Shown here in pieces: positions 24,701 to 36,039 of a stretch of DNA of 64,000 nucleotides. The translations under genes and the position numbers were made by a program. Position 1 is the first letter of the stretch. Each line of letters starts with the position of its first letter. The notes under the pieces are model-generated. The model saw only the letters and a list, made by a program, of their open reading frames with translations, was not told the DNA's origin and made no database searches. The stretch is from Fragilariopsis cylindrus CCMP1102 (lineage: Eukaryota; Bacillariophyta; Bacillariophyceae; Bacillariales; Bacillariaceae). The stretch spans positions 1 to 64,000 of the forward strand of contig FMBT01000405.1 in the NCBI GenBank assembly GCA_900095095.1. Direction: 5' to 3'.

Positions 24701-26225
24701 TAATGAGAAATGCGCTGATCCTGTTATTATTAATGCAACACTAGAAGCCGCAAGAGACCCAAAGGGTTTTCTTAATCATCATGGCCCTAGCCTTGCTATT
24801 CAACAAGTATTCGAAACTTCGAAAGTTTATCCGAAGCCGTCTGCTTACGGGTATAAAGCTCCGAGCGGTATATCTGTTGGGACTGCCACTGGAGGAATGG
24901 TAATCCCAAAGATTACACCCGAGACCATTAAAAAAATGAGTGAACAGGAAGGAAGTGTAGGATTTGTATGCAACCATCTTGGTAAGAATAAAGATGTATT
25001 TGACTTCTCGCATGCTGTTGGTGATATATTAAAGAAAATTATAACAATAAGCTTCGATTCTCACACATTGTTTTATTCATAATCGTAGTACACGGTGCCC
25101 CTCTTGCAGTTGATAAAGATGCAACGGCCTACCCACATCGCAATGGAGGTTGCAACACTCCGTCTGATTTCGAAATTGTATCAAATCGCGGAACAACTGC
25201 TGTAGACGCACTCTTAACTGATCCATACTTCAACAACGATCCTAGCAAACTAATGGGTTATTACAACTATATGGTAAGATATAACTTTCAAATTAATACA
25301 CCAAAGAAAACGATTTGATTCCTCAACCACGTCGACCCTTTTTGCCTTCTCCCTTTGCGATGGATAAACTTTATGTGTAGGGATCGTTACGCTTTCGTAA
25401 CTGGGAGAACTTCTATTTTGCTGATCACAGTGATAAGCTCAGTGAGATTAGGGGCAAGTACGATCCAACCGGTGGATTCGATGCCCCGCGTTACATTCTA
25501 GGCAAAACAATCCAATCTGATGTTGATGATCCCAATGAACCTCAACCGGACGGTAATGGTAATGATGATGTCGACGAAGTTAACGATACCCAAACAAATG
25601 ATGATTGCAGTTCGATTCGTAAGTATTCCCCTATCAATTTATCTATTTTCCAAAGATTGCTGTTCGTTTCTATTTTTTGCGAATGATGAAAGCTGTGATT
25701 GCTGCTGCTCCGTGCAAAGTATATTGGATACGCAGGTTAGTGTTGTACTAACCATCGTTTTTATTTGGGGGTGTTATTTATTTTCCAGTTGATCTAGTGT
25801 GTGGTAGTGATGATTTTGAAACACTTTGTTCACTTGTTTCGAAATTTGATGTATTAGCAAGTTCCCTCTCGAGTGGTAATTGGACATTCTTTGCACCCAA
25901 CGATGACGCCTTTGCTAGTTTTGATGAGGACGTACTTGATGGTTTATCTGATAGTAGATTAAAGAAGATTTTATTGTTTCATGCCGTAGAAGGAGAAGAA
26001 ATCTATGCCGGTGATCTTTCTTGCCAGCAGTCCGATGATTCGAACCTCATTGAGATGGCGAATGAGAAAGACACACGAGTTAAATGTAAAAATGGTATTC
26101 CATACGGTATTAAAGGCGCTGGTAATGAAGTTCCGGTAGAGTTTACTGAAGTTGATATCAAGGCTTGTAATGGAGTAATCCATGTTGTTGATGGTGTCCT
26201 CCTTCCCCCCAATTATCTAGAGTAA
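21777..26225 (+). CDS. Secreted berberine-bridge-type FAD oxidase fused to a fasciclin (FAS1) domain
   Basis: Fourteen exons fit: 21777-21795, 21922-22297, 22430-22489, 22642-22943, 23103-23271, 23425-23467, 23677-23754, 23852-23933, 24059-24067, 24167-24385, 24475-24981, 25089-25273, 25381-25618, 25789-26225. All phases agree and give 907 residues with no frame break. The signal peptide reads MKFVFRCVNLFLLLSSVM and ends near VVA-DDD. The FAD domain has PRGTGHS (His ~167) and GSCPSVG (Cys ~249), the two residues that tether FAD in bicovalent berberine-bridge-type enzymes. GGGGGFGVITHF and a C-terminal NWENFYFADH...YDPTGGF follow. Residues ~763-907 are a FAS1 domain (WTFFAPNDDAFASF, HAVEG, CNGVIHVVDGVLLP). 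It probably oxidises a carbohydrate or small alcohol outside the cell, with FAS1 giving matrix adhesion; the substrate is unknown. The exon 7 acceptor could be 3 bp earlier. Confidence 0.87.
24059..24067 (+). other. Nine-base microexon of the FAD oxidase-FAS1 gene
   Basis: The sequence GTGTATACC is preceded by ATAATTAG and followed by GTAAGT. With one base from the exon before and two from the exon after it encodes Gly-Val-Tyr-Leu (TQGVYLGPIEQ). Skipping it keeps the frame (nine bases), so both forms are possible. Confidence 0.7.
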
Positions 26226-27349
26226 ATCCGAGATACATCGTTATAAGAAAAAGTAGAAGAAAGAAAGAAGAAGAAACGAACATTATCAATAAGCATCATC
26301 TTTTAGCCCACCGTAGCAACTAGCCCTTTCCACCCTTTCCACCAACAAATTCACCTCTCTCGTATTCGTCAGCTGGAGTTACTGCCTACGTCGTCTTTGT
26401 ATGTCGTCGTTGTCGTCGTCAACGAGATGCATTGTCATTATCATCATCGCCATTTGTCGTACGTCATCTCATTATCATCATCGTCATCATCTTTCTCTTC
26501 GTCATTGTCATCGACAACATCGTCATAATAGGAGGTGTAACAATCTCACAACCACTGTACTGTAACATAGGGAGAGAAAGTAGAAGGGCTGACGACAGAA
26601 AATGGCAGTACATTATTATATAGTCTTATATTTTTCTTCTTAACTGTATCTATTTATCTATGTCAATTATCTTAGATCCGATTTTTAATTACTAAGCCTT
26701 GGAGGCGCGGTGGCGGCGGTTATCACACTTTCAACAGCAATATAATAGAGCAAGACTTATCGGTAATAAAAGCAGATGATTTGTCACTGACAGAGTTTTG
26801 AAGTTTCTTGTTAAAAAGCAAAATAGAATCATTATCAGGACATAGTCGTCGTACTACTGCTCTTGAATCATAATATAAAATACATTTCATGTTCATCACA
26901 CGGAACTGTGATACCTGTTAGGAAAGATGAGGTGGATGAATGTGGTGATACCGAGGGTGGGTATTGCTGCCGAAGGTAACGACAAGGTAGAAGTAGAAGC
27001 AGACACGCCGAAGGAATAATTACTGATAATTCAACTACTGTCGTTATTGCCACCATCCTTTTTGCTATCTTTGTTGATTTTATATTCCTGAAATTGATTT
27101 TTCATTCTTTTGATACCAGTGTTGTCGATTTGTTCGACGCTTCCGTCTTGATACCGTCGTCAAACATCTTCGCAAATTCATATCCATACGAAGCATCGAA
27201 CCTTGAACCGATGTGACGGCAGTGTCAGCAGTGGTGGTGGTGAGAGAGAGGGCGGCAATATAAAGCTTCATTGTTGTTGGATTGTTTCATTTGTGAATTT
27301 GATCAATAAAGACTTTCAAATCATCTCTAAAGTTTCGCAAGAATACTAT
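26226..27349. other. Intergenic region, 3' flank of the FAD oxidase-FAS1 gene
   Basis: GA-rich just after the stop, then ATC/GTC simple-sequence stretches around 26400-26530. Short frames on both strands lack coding character. No gene is supported. Confidence 0.5.
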
Positions 27350-30300
27350 AATAGTATTTGTTGGCAAATACTTTGTTGTTCATTTTGATCAAAAATCATG
27401 TTGTTTGTGTCCTTTCCACAACAGCGAAATGGATTTTTTTACTTATGTCGGTTAGGCGCGGTAGGAGGAGAGGTAGTAGTAATTATGTAGTCTTTTCATT
27501 CCGTAAGTCACCGACCCTGCATTGGCAAAAGAAAATATGTATCAATCCTCCCTCCGATCAACAACGTCGTTCTTGTCATCCTTTTTGGGTTATAAGAACA
27601 TCGAAAGAATGTATTTCAGTATAATTTAGTTGCATTCAAATTTTACATACCTTTTTCTTCTTCTTTTTGTAAAATAACGGCTAAAAAGCTTCAAAAAACA
27701 ACTAAATAAGTCTTTTTAAATATTTTTCGTCCGTCCTTCAGCCAACACTTTCTGAACTACTAGCCAGTAAAATAAATAGTCAGCAACATCACATAATATA
27801 TTATATGCATAAGATAACACCTAATGCAACTGTAGGAAGATTATATATGTGCAGTTGCTTTTATATGTGTATCATTATGTCTATAAAAATGTTCTAGGAT
27901 TGTAGGTGGTAGGCATTATAATGATATCATGTGAAAGTTATATTATTATGTATGTATGCATATATTATATTTGCTACCATCAGCTTTGTTTTCTGTAAAT
28001 AATTAGTCAGCAGCATCACATATATGCATAAGATAACATCCAAAGCAACTGTAGGAGGAAAATGATTTGTGTGCAGTTGCTTTTCTACACATATCGATTT
28101 GCAATAATATCATACCTCTAATTTCTAGCATTGAAGCCCAGATTTAGCATAGTTGCTATAAGTATGAGAGAAGTTTTCCCACACCAGTTTTGACAGCAAC
28201 ATCCACCACACTACTAAGCAAAGTAAGTAGCCCACTCAAAGTTGGCATTACTAGGGTCTCTGGTTGACATGATACTACAACCCACAGAGGCATACAAACA
28301 CAATGAATTTATTTCACAAATGAACTACGTGGTTGCAGATGCACAGAACCAATGCAACAGGTGAACGCAACATTGTACACAAGAGTAGTATGAGTGCATG
28401 CCCAGTATCATTGAGTTGTTTTACATGGTATGATTTGCACAGTGTGTGAATGATGTTGATATGTACTACAGTGTACCTTTTGATAATGTACAGTGCATGC
28501 ATTGGACTTGCTGGTTGCCTGCCTGTTAGATATCATTGTGAATTCTGGATGCACATTCCCTAACTGTTGGCATATTTCATTCATGCTGATGTTCCTGCTG
28601 CTTTCATTGTTGTCTACTCAAATCATTGTGTATGAGGGTGCCATTGAAAACTTACTGTTGTTATTTGAACTAGATGTCACAGTACCTACCTGTTGTCAGG
28701 ATATCCTTCCTGCTGTTGTTTGTACATTAAATTTCATTGTAATTTCATATGGTTGCCATCATACCTGATGATGTTGTCTATGCAGATATCATTGTAGTTT
28801 AACATGATGATGCATCTGGAATTATACAACCTCCTCTTAGCATACCTGTTGTTTGGTTGGTTCCCCACCAAAATATGCCAGTTAGATAGGTCTAGTGTTG
28901 TGATTTCGTATTTCACTTACCTAATTCTACGCAAAAATAAAAGATAGATACAGTATGTGTAGTCAACATTATTTGGTTGGTTCCCCATAGGGGACTGTTA
29001 ATTATCTAGTTACCAACCCTAGCTCTGCATGAAACAAAGATCTATGTACAGGAGGTTTGCACAACCATTGCTGTGTCATGATGTTGTGTACGTGTGTGTA
29101 CATTCAAATTTTTCCTTCAAATGAGATATTTTGTTGTTCATTTCTGGTTCTAATTTTATTCATCAACCACAGGAACAGAAAAGTTGTTGTAGGCACACAC
29201 AATGTTCTAGGTACACTATGCAGATGATTATGCACCCAACCTATCTGGTGCCATCCTCTGCAACCCTTTCATATGAGTTATTTTGCTGATCATTTCTGCT
29301 AAAATCTTGTTGTTGTTTTTCCTTCCACAACAGAGAAATGAATTTCAAAACATACCAATATCTGCCGGTAGGTGTCTGCTGCATTGAAACACCATCTCCA
29401 TAACAATTTTGTTAAGATAAATCAATACAGGTTGTACTTGTTACTGTCATTTCTATATATATATTATATATTTAAATAAGAAGTAAACACACCATCCCAC
29501 ACACTACACAGTAAGATTATAGCTGAAAATACAGCTCTTCATTATCATCATTTTTTACACATACCACCAGGTAAATTAGAACACAGAATTGATTCCCTCT
29601 CCTCACTAGGACATATTACCTGTGAATGAGAAGCATAATCATCCCAACCCACCATTATTTTGGATGTAATTGTAGCCTACCCCTGTTTTCAAAAATATCT
29701 CATATTAAAAAGCAATTGAGGACCGTAATTAAAATAGTCACTGTTGGTTAAAGCATGTTGACTGGTTTTTCTACAAAAACACTCATAAAATAAACTAACC
29801 TACCTAAAGCCCAAACTATTAGGGCTTCTTTTTCACATGCTACACCTTGTGCAAAATTATTTCTAGTTGATTTTTAGCTAAAAAAGGGTAAAAATTGGTT
29901 TTTGGTCCTTGACGAAGAAAGCAAATCCCTGCTCACCAATGTTTTCCTGCAGAGTTCCATAATTCTATTTTCTGGAAAAAGTTGTTCTAGCAAAAATAAT
30001 AGCTGCAAGAAATTAACTAGTAGAGACATGGTGTGTTTAAAGGCTAGTCATTGTAATACATGAATGTGTGCATGAACTGAAAGAGCACCTATTTTTGAAC
30101 CATTATTTATTACACACATGGTATGGTAAGGTAGAAGAACTCTCCCTGACCCAAAAAGAAGCATTTTTTTCCTGGAAGTTCTACCCTGCTTTGTGTCTTG
30201 AACAAGATATCTCATATTAAAAAGATGATGATGATGTGTGCTATTTGTGTGTGAGCCCTACATTGTGAGATACCTACCAGTAGGCTTACAAGACTAAGGA

Positions 30301-30450
30301 ATATAACATTTTTCCTTCCAACAGATCAATTATTGTAAACTTCATGGTTCAACTTTCCAGGGAAAAAATGACTTTTTAGGGGTATATAGTGGATGCTAAA
30401 GTTGTTACTAACAAATAATACTAGTAACATTTGGGCATGATTTAGTTTTT
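27350..30450 (+). repeat. Repeat region R2, diverged relative of R1
   Basis: Non-coding. It contains a partial satellite monomer at about 27366-27440 (TTTGTTGTTCATTTTGATCA), a diverged full monomer at about 29115-29330 (CAAATGAGATATTTTGTTGT ... ATGTTCTAGG ... GCACCCAACCTATCTGG) and the R1-type end block at about 30215-30450, ending GATTTAGTTTTTAT. It also holds a ~105-bp direct repeat (27765-28100) and a doubled TTTGGTTGGTTCCCCA (28852 and 28972). Boundaries are approximate. No transposase or other element gene is seen. Confidence 0.65.
27765..28100 (+). repeat. Direct repeat pair within R2
   Basis: Copies at about 27765-27877 and 27996-28100 share AGTCAGCA(A/G)CATCACATA, a TGCATAAGATAACA segment, GCAACTGTAGGA and GTGCAGTTGCTTTT. 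A stretch of ~118 bp with TATATTATTATG-like sequence separates them. Confidence 0.8.
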
Positions 30451-30846
30451 ATATTGGAATGATAAGAAATACGTCCTATCTACTAGCCTGTACGTAGATA
30501 ACACGAGTATGGGCATAGTAGAACTGAACAAATATACAGAAAAAGAAGCTAAAAATGACCGACATGACTATTATTTTGATATGCCGATACAGTAAGGTTG
30601 TCTGTGGTATCCTAAACGAGTACTAGCCTAGTACATTATTAAAGGGTGAACAAGGATTCGATTTATTCGATTCATCATACTGAAACTGCTCAGCTACAAT
30701 AGAATGCAATATTGTTGACTGACTCGTCTGCTATCGAGAAATATTTTTATCAAAGTAAAGATATCAGTCTAAATATGATTGCTCAATAACCATCGTATAC
30801 AAAAAATAATCAAGATTAACAATAACAATAATAATTCTGCAATATT

Positions 30847-31782
30847 ATGATTCGAAAATTGAAGTTGAAAAGGAGGGGAAGTATGAACCAGAGACAGAAA
30901 AATACTGGACTCCTATTCATCAATAATAATTCCAACAGTACTAATAACAGCACCATCGATACTTGTTTACTGACGACGATAAAAAGACATTCCAAGCATG
31001 ACAAATATTCCTGGATTGAATTAGACTTTTCAAATCATACATTTTATATTGATACAGCATCAGTAGAATCATCATCGTACGATGAAGTTGAATTCAGTAC
31101 TAGTAATACTAGTACTGGCGACGGAGGAGGAATCAATAAAGACGATCTTCTCGACTATTACAACGATGAGACAATAAATAGTCAAGAAATAATAAGAGGA
31201 GGAGATGACCAAAAACAAGAAGAAAAAGAGCAACACTACGACGAAAATACTAGAAATGGAACGAAGACAACTGCGAATATAAGAGATAAGAAGAAAAAGA
31301 AAAAGAAGAAGAAATCGACTACTAATAGGACATCGAAGAAAATACATCCTCGCCGTTCATCATCATTATTGCCATCAGACGACAAATTAATGAAAGAAAA
31401 GCAGCAGGGGAGGACCACAAAAATTGAACATAATAAGGAAAATGATAATAATGAAGTTGATAATATTAATAACAATGTAGTTGTCACCACCGCCGCCGCG
31501 GCGGTAGATATCATTACCAAGAAAAATACGTCAATGACGAATACTACGAAGAATAAGAATAAGAATGAGAAAGAGAATATCAAATTGTTGCTTACTGTTT
31601 TAAATGGTAGTAATAGTACTAGTAGTAGTGGTAGCAGCAGCAATAAAAAAAGTCCAAATAATGGTACTAGTAGTAGTTATATTGGTACGAAGCAACGAAA
31701 TAAAAAACTGGCGGAATCTGAAAATCGACGTGCCTTAATACGAAATTCTTTGTTTACTGCTGCTACCACTATCGATGAATGA
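30847..31782 (+). CDS. Unrecognised Ser/Asn/Lys-rich protein, paralog of the 14.5-kb pseudogene
   Basis: A 311-residue frame from ATG 30847. The N-terminus is basic (MIRKLKLKRRGSMNQRQ), followed by FINNNSNSTNNSTID and a short conserved core YSWIELDFSNHTFYIDTAS. Long low-complexity stretches come next, including a Lys-rich block (~135-150). The C-terminus carries KLAESENRRALIRNSLFTAA. The core and C-terminal motif are kept in the decayed copy at 14533-17097, so they are the parts likely to matter. After the TGA at 31782 the same frame stays open another 40 codons to 31905, where a GTAAGT also lies, so the annotated end is uncertain. No domain is recognised; nuclear or disordered adaptor roles would be guesses. 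Confidence 0.55.
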   Translation: MIRKLKLKRRGSMNQRQKNTGLLFINNNSNSTNNSTIDTCLLTTIKRHSKHDKYSWIELDFSNHTFYIDTASVESSSYDEVEFSTSNTSTGDGGGINKDDLLDYYNDETINSQEIIRGGDDQKQEEKEQHYDENTRNGTKTTANIRDKKKKKKKKKSTTNRTSKKIHPRRSSSLLPSDDKLMKEKQQGRTTKIEHNKENDNNEVDNINNNVVVTTAAAAVDIITKKNTSMTNTTKNKNKNEKENIKLLLTVLNGSNSTSSSGSSSNKKSPNNGTSSSYIGTKQRNKKLAESENRRALIRNSLFTAATTIDE

Positions 31783-32919
31783 CGATGCCATGACGATGAC
31801 GATGATATGACTAACGATGACAACAGTTATAACACAACGTCGCCGTTTTACTGTAACGGCGTACACACACACACACGGAACACCATTAGAAACAACTGGA
31901 AGTAAGTTTTGTGATTTATAAAACAAATAAAAAACATCTACTACTGTACGAAACTTACTAAGGTGAAACATGGTTGCTTGCTAGTATATGTGGCTATAGC
32001 AAATTTACAAGGAACTGATTATGCATGTTTAGTTGTTTTCGTAGATGAAAATAATGATGATGTATTATTGGCACTAATGAAACGGATATAACAAAATTAG
32101 TCCTTCATGGCAGAACGAACGATCGATCCTATTATTATAATGGGATAGTAGGATGTTTTATTCCAAATGATGAATGAATGTACCAATATTTGTTTGTACA
32201 ACGCTGTCGTCGTCGTCGTAAGTTGTGGTTAGAAGGATAACGGCATTGCCATTGACATTGACATTTGATGAAGGCGGTAATTCGATGCCTTGCCATGATT
32301 CGATTCGATTCCATTTGAGTCAGTCCATCGTGCATGCATTGGAAGTAGGATTTACTTATAGTAGATCTAAATACAACATCATAAGTAATTAGTAGTGGCA
32401 GGTGTGATTGATACGTTCTCTTTTCTAGTAATAAAAATACATGTATAATTCCTACTTCATACATGTGATTGCTGTTCTATTCAAGATCAGAGATGTATTA
32501 GGATTGTGATCGTTTTTGCATAGACAATTAAATGCACGTGAAAACCTCGCGGTAGAGGGGGCTTCGAACCCCCTTCCCTACATACGAGTATACCCCCAAA
32601 TGTTAAACATACCCTCCTTTTTCGACTCACAAAAAATGAAATTGTCGCCTCAGAGGAAGAGATTGGTACAGTACCTACCCTCATTACCCTACAGTAAAAT
32701 GTTTTACTTGACGTCTGTCCATTTTGGTATTCCAGACTAAATTTGGTGTGTGCAATTAATTGTGCGTGAAGGTGTACATTATTTTTTGTTCGGGGGAATG
32801 CATTTTCGTCTTAAAAAAAAACCATCTTTTCGTCACGATTGAAAACTACCTTTTTTTAAAATCGATATATTTATTTAATTATTCATAACCCCCACACACA
32901 TTCGTATCCTTCTCTTTTC
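31783..32919. other. Intergenic region between convergent genes
   Basis: No gene is seen. It includes an AC repeat (31863-31876) and a short perfect hairpin GGGGGCTTCGAACCCCC near 32557-32573. The hairpin resembles a tRNA T-arm, but no other tRNA arms can be folded around it. AT-rich towards 32880. Confidence 0.5.
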
Positions 32920-34476
32920 TTAATAACCAAACGCATACATAAGATGGCATGGATTGATGGATTTTGCTTGTAGTACAGTTGGATGTATATCTGATAACCA
33001 ATATGATAATACATTTAATGATTTACAATATAAATCAAATGCACAAGTATTATAACTGTCATCTGAACTGTCTGAACAGGTGTGATTATTATTGTTGTTG
33101 TCAGCATTAACAGAAGTTAGTGGTGGTGGCATAACAAAATGCATTTGATATTGTTGTATTATTGCTGCCATATTCAATTGTATTATACCACGTTCTAATT
33201 CTGCTATACAGACATTATCTTCATCATTATTGTCACAATTGTTGTCATTGTTCGACTCATTGCCATGATCAACATCATCATCATCATCCCCAATAGTAGT
33301 AACAGCATCATCCCCATTATTGTCTATGTCTATGTCTATGCTGCTGCTGCTGTCGTTGCTATTTTCATCGTTGCCGTCATTGTCATTGTCATCAAGCATT
33401 TCTTCTTCATCATCGTCATCATCATCATCATCATCATTTAAGGTAGTAGTCCCCTTACTTTTATTTGTTGTTGTTGTCGATGTCGTCATTGACGTTGCTG
33501 TTGATGTATTCATTGCTGACGATGATACTTTTGTTTTTGTTTTTGTCATTGTCATTGATGATAACGTTGGTAATAGACATAATGCTTCATTATATAATCG
33601 AATGGATGTTATTGGATCATTATGTATTAATAATGCTTCTTCTGCTAAATTTTGATAGACCCAGGAATCAAAGATATTATTACAATGATGTTCCAATACA
33701 GTATTGTTGTTGTTGTATTCCACACGTCGTTGTTCATGAACTAAATCACGTATATCATCTAATACTATAGAGGTGGATGTATGTTCATTCCCATATAGTC
33801 TTTGATTTATTTTCAATGCACGTAACAAATATATTATTGCTTGTGCAGTCGTTCTTTTATTATTATTATTATTAGATCCACTACCACTACCACTATTATC
33901 ACCACTACCTAATTCATAGATACACCAACCAAATAAATGATAGGTATTTGATACAGTAGGATGATAAAAACCAACTACTGATTCCATTATTGATAGAGCT
34001 TTTTTATATAATCTATATTGTTTGTTTTTACTTTGTATATGAAAATGGTATTGCTGGTGTTCATCGTAATCGAAATCGTTATCGCAATCGTGATCGTGAT
34101 CGTTGTTGTCTGCTCCTACCACCGAATCCACCATCCCGGTATGTGAATGTGCATGTGCATGTGCATGTGCATGTGCATGTGAATGTGAATTTGCATGTGA
34201 ATAATAATTTTCCATATCACGTGCTTCTTCAATAAGTTCGAATGCTATTCTCATTTGACCTTGTTCCTCTCCATTTAATATGACATTCATGGCGATTCCA
34301 TTACTATTACTATTACTACCGTTAACGTTACTAATACTATTACCGTCACTATTACCTTCTTGGGGTGGTGATAGTAATTGTGATTGTGAATGTGACGATG
34401 AATGCATTATTGCCATTGCCGCCGTAGCTGTAGCAGCGACAGGAGAACAATGCAATGATGAGGATGGAGATATCAT
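32920..34476 (-). CDS. Tetratricopeptide-repeat protein with acidic and His-rich inserts
   Basis: 518 residues from ATG 34476. TPR-type helices appear as MRIAFELIEEARDMEN, LYKKALSIMESVVG, HPTVSNTYHLFGWCIYELG, AIIYLLRALKINQRLYG (with NEHTSTSIVLDDI), WVYQNLAEEALLIHN and SIRLYNEALCLLP. The C-terminus reads LYCKSLNVLSYWLSDIHPTV. The pattern, with H-P-T and LYG-EH turns, resembles kinesin-light-chain-type TPRs, which bind peptides or partner proteins. Between helices lie a His-Ala-Ser-rich tract (about residues 95-112) and a long Asp/Asn-rich acidic insert (about 345-415). The frame is unbroken. Role and partner are unknown. Confidence 0.7.
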   Translation of the reverse strand: MISPSSSLHCSPVAATATAAMAIMHSSSHSQSQLLSPPQEGNSDGNSISNVNGSNSNSNGIAMNVILNGEEQGQMRIAFELIEEARDMENYYSHANSHSHAHAHAHAHAHSHTGMVDSVVGADNNDHDHDCDNDFDYDEHQQYHFHIQSKNKQYRLYKKALSIMESVVGFYHPTVSNTYHLFGWCIYELGSGDNSGSGSGSNNNNNKRTTAQAIIYLLRALKINQRLYGNEHTSTSIVLDDIRDLVHEQRRVEYNNNNTVLEHHCNNIFDSWVYQNLAEEALLIHNDPITSIRLYNEALCLLPTLSSMTMTKTKTKVSSSAMNTSTATSMTTSTTTTNKSKGTTTLNDDDDDDDDDEEEMLDDNDNDGNDENSNDSSSSIDIDIDNNGDDAVTTIGDDDDDVDHGNESNNDNNCDNNDEDNVCIAELERGIIQLNMAAIIQQYQMHFVMPPPLTSVNADNNNNNHTCSDSSDDSYNTCAFDLYCKSLNVLSYWLSDIHPTVLQAKSINPCHLMYAFGY

Positions 34477-36039
34477 ATTTGCTCTTGCTGTACAGTAGTA
34501 GTAGTAGTAGTAGTAGTGGTGTTGTTATCTACTTCTTCTTTATCTTGATTGTTTATAATGAATTCGTATGATAGGAGTCTTTTTACTGAATTGCAATGGA
34601 TTACTGTAAAGCAAGGATGTAAGAGATTACAAGTGATGATGAATGGTGGTGGGAAGAGAGGGGTGAATTGAGTTGGAGGTTGAGAATATTGACCAAGTAA
34701 TCGGAGACTCTAAAAAGTTGTAGGAGGTATACAGCTAGGCAATAAGGCGGATTGATTCAGTTCTTACCAGTACGACGTGATCAACTTTAAATCTAAATGT
34801 AACTATAGTATCGACAAATAAGTAATCAATCTTGCGTAACTTGAACAAAAAGTTATCTCAATACCTGTCTTCTAATACCGGCAGTGACTTTTATCTTTGG
34901 CAAAATGCTGGCTGAGAGCGATGTTTTATATTGTATTATTTTGGTCACCAAGGAAAGAGATTAGAGAGATATAATATAAGAAAAGATGAGAGTAGAGATT
35001 AACAACGATTGACCACGATTAACGGCAGTCATGTGCTTTCTACTACAGAGTACGCTTACTGGTACACTATTAGTGTACACATATTTACACATAAGTATCA
35101 CTGGTATAAAAAATTTAAATTTGATATTCAATTTGAGTAAAATTCCTCAGCAGTACCGCGCACCGAGGAACAATTCTCCCGGGAGCCTTGAATAAATCCT
35201 AATTAAAAAAAAAAATCGACGAACCAAATCAAATTTACTTTAATAAATGAATTTAACGATCTATCAATATATATCTTGGTTCAACATACTGTACTGTACA
35301 CCTTTTCACGATTACACAAGACAACACCATTCAATATTATCATCTTGCTCCACGTAAGCCTATGCGTGCTTAAAAATTAGTACATAACCACTTTTGTTTT
35401 GTAAGAGTAAACTCCGCGTATTTTTTATCGTATGAAGATCGTGCTTATAGTTCCTACTAGTTCAGTAAAATGCGATACCGTTACTGCCAAATAGAGTAGT
35501 GACAGAAGATACAGTAAATTGCGCTTCAACACGGAACGTGAACTGTTTGTTTGAGAACTGTACTAGTAAGTGTACGGTACTACTTCAGTCATTGTAACAT
35601 AACATATTGTTAACCTTGCGCGAACGAATGTTTTTTAAAGAACAAATTAATTCATAATTGTGATTTTTTTGTCAGTCGTGCATTTATTTTAATTTTTAAT
35701 TTTTATCTCAACAAGGTCGAATTTACTTGCGCGAACATACGCACATACAGCCAAAATTGAAAAAATAAATATATTCAAAGAAAAAAATTGCACATTACTT
35801 TTATTATCATAGCTATTATCACAACATCGGCTGTAATTGTAGCGTAGTAGGTCAACAAGGAACTCCCGGTTCCATTCATTCGGAACATATATCACATACG
35901 ATAGACTTTCGTACAGTACTACTTGCCATCATAGCAGGCCAGGGGAAAAGCGAAAAGCGTAGTTAGTAGGTTTTTTTTTTTTAAATAGAGACAAACTACT
36001 GTTGGATTTCGATCGTGTCAATTAGACGATAGCTATATA
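34477..36039. other. Intergenic, divergent promoters expected
   Basis: Upstream of the TPR gene lies a GTA/TAG simple repeat (34497-34517). The rest is AT-rich with several TGTACTGTAC-type words (35286-35300, 35910). No coding frame or transposon is supported. Confidence 0.5.

Noticed and set aside
27350-30450. Possible transposase or reverse-transcriptase genes in R1, R2 and R3
   Set aside because: No frame longer than ~110 codons and no transposase, integrase or polymerase motif was found.
32540-32600. tRNA T-arm-like hairpin GGGGGCTTCGAACCCCC
   Set aside because: No acceptor stem, D-arm or anticodon arm can be placed around it on either strand.
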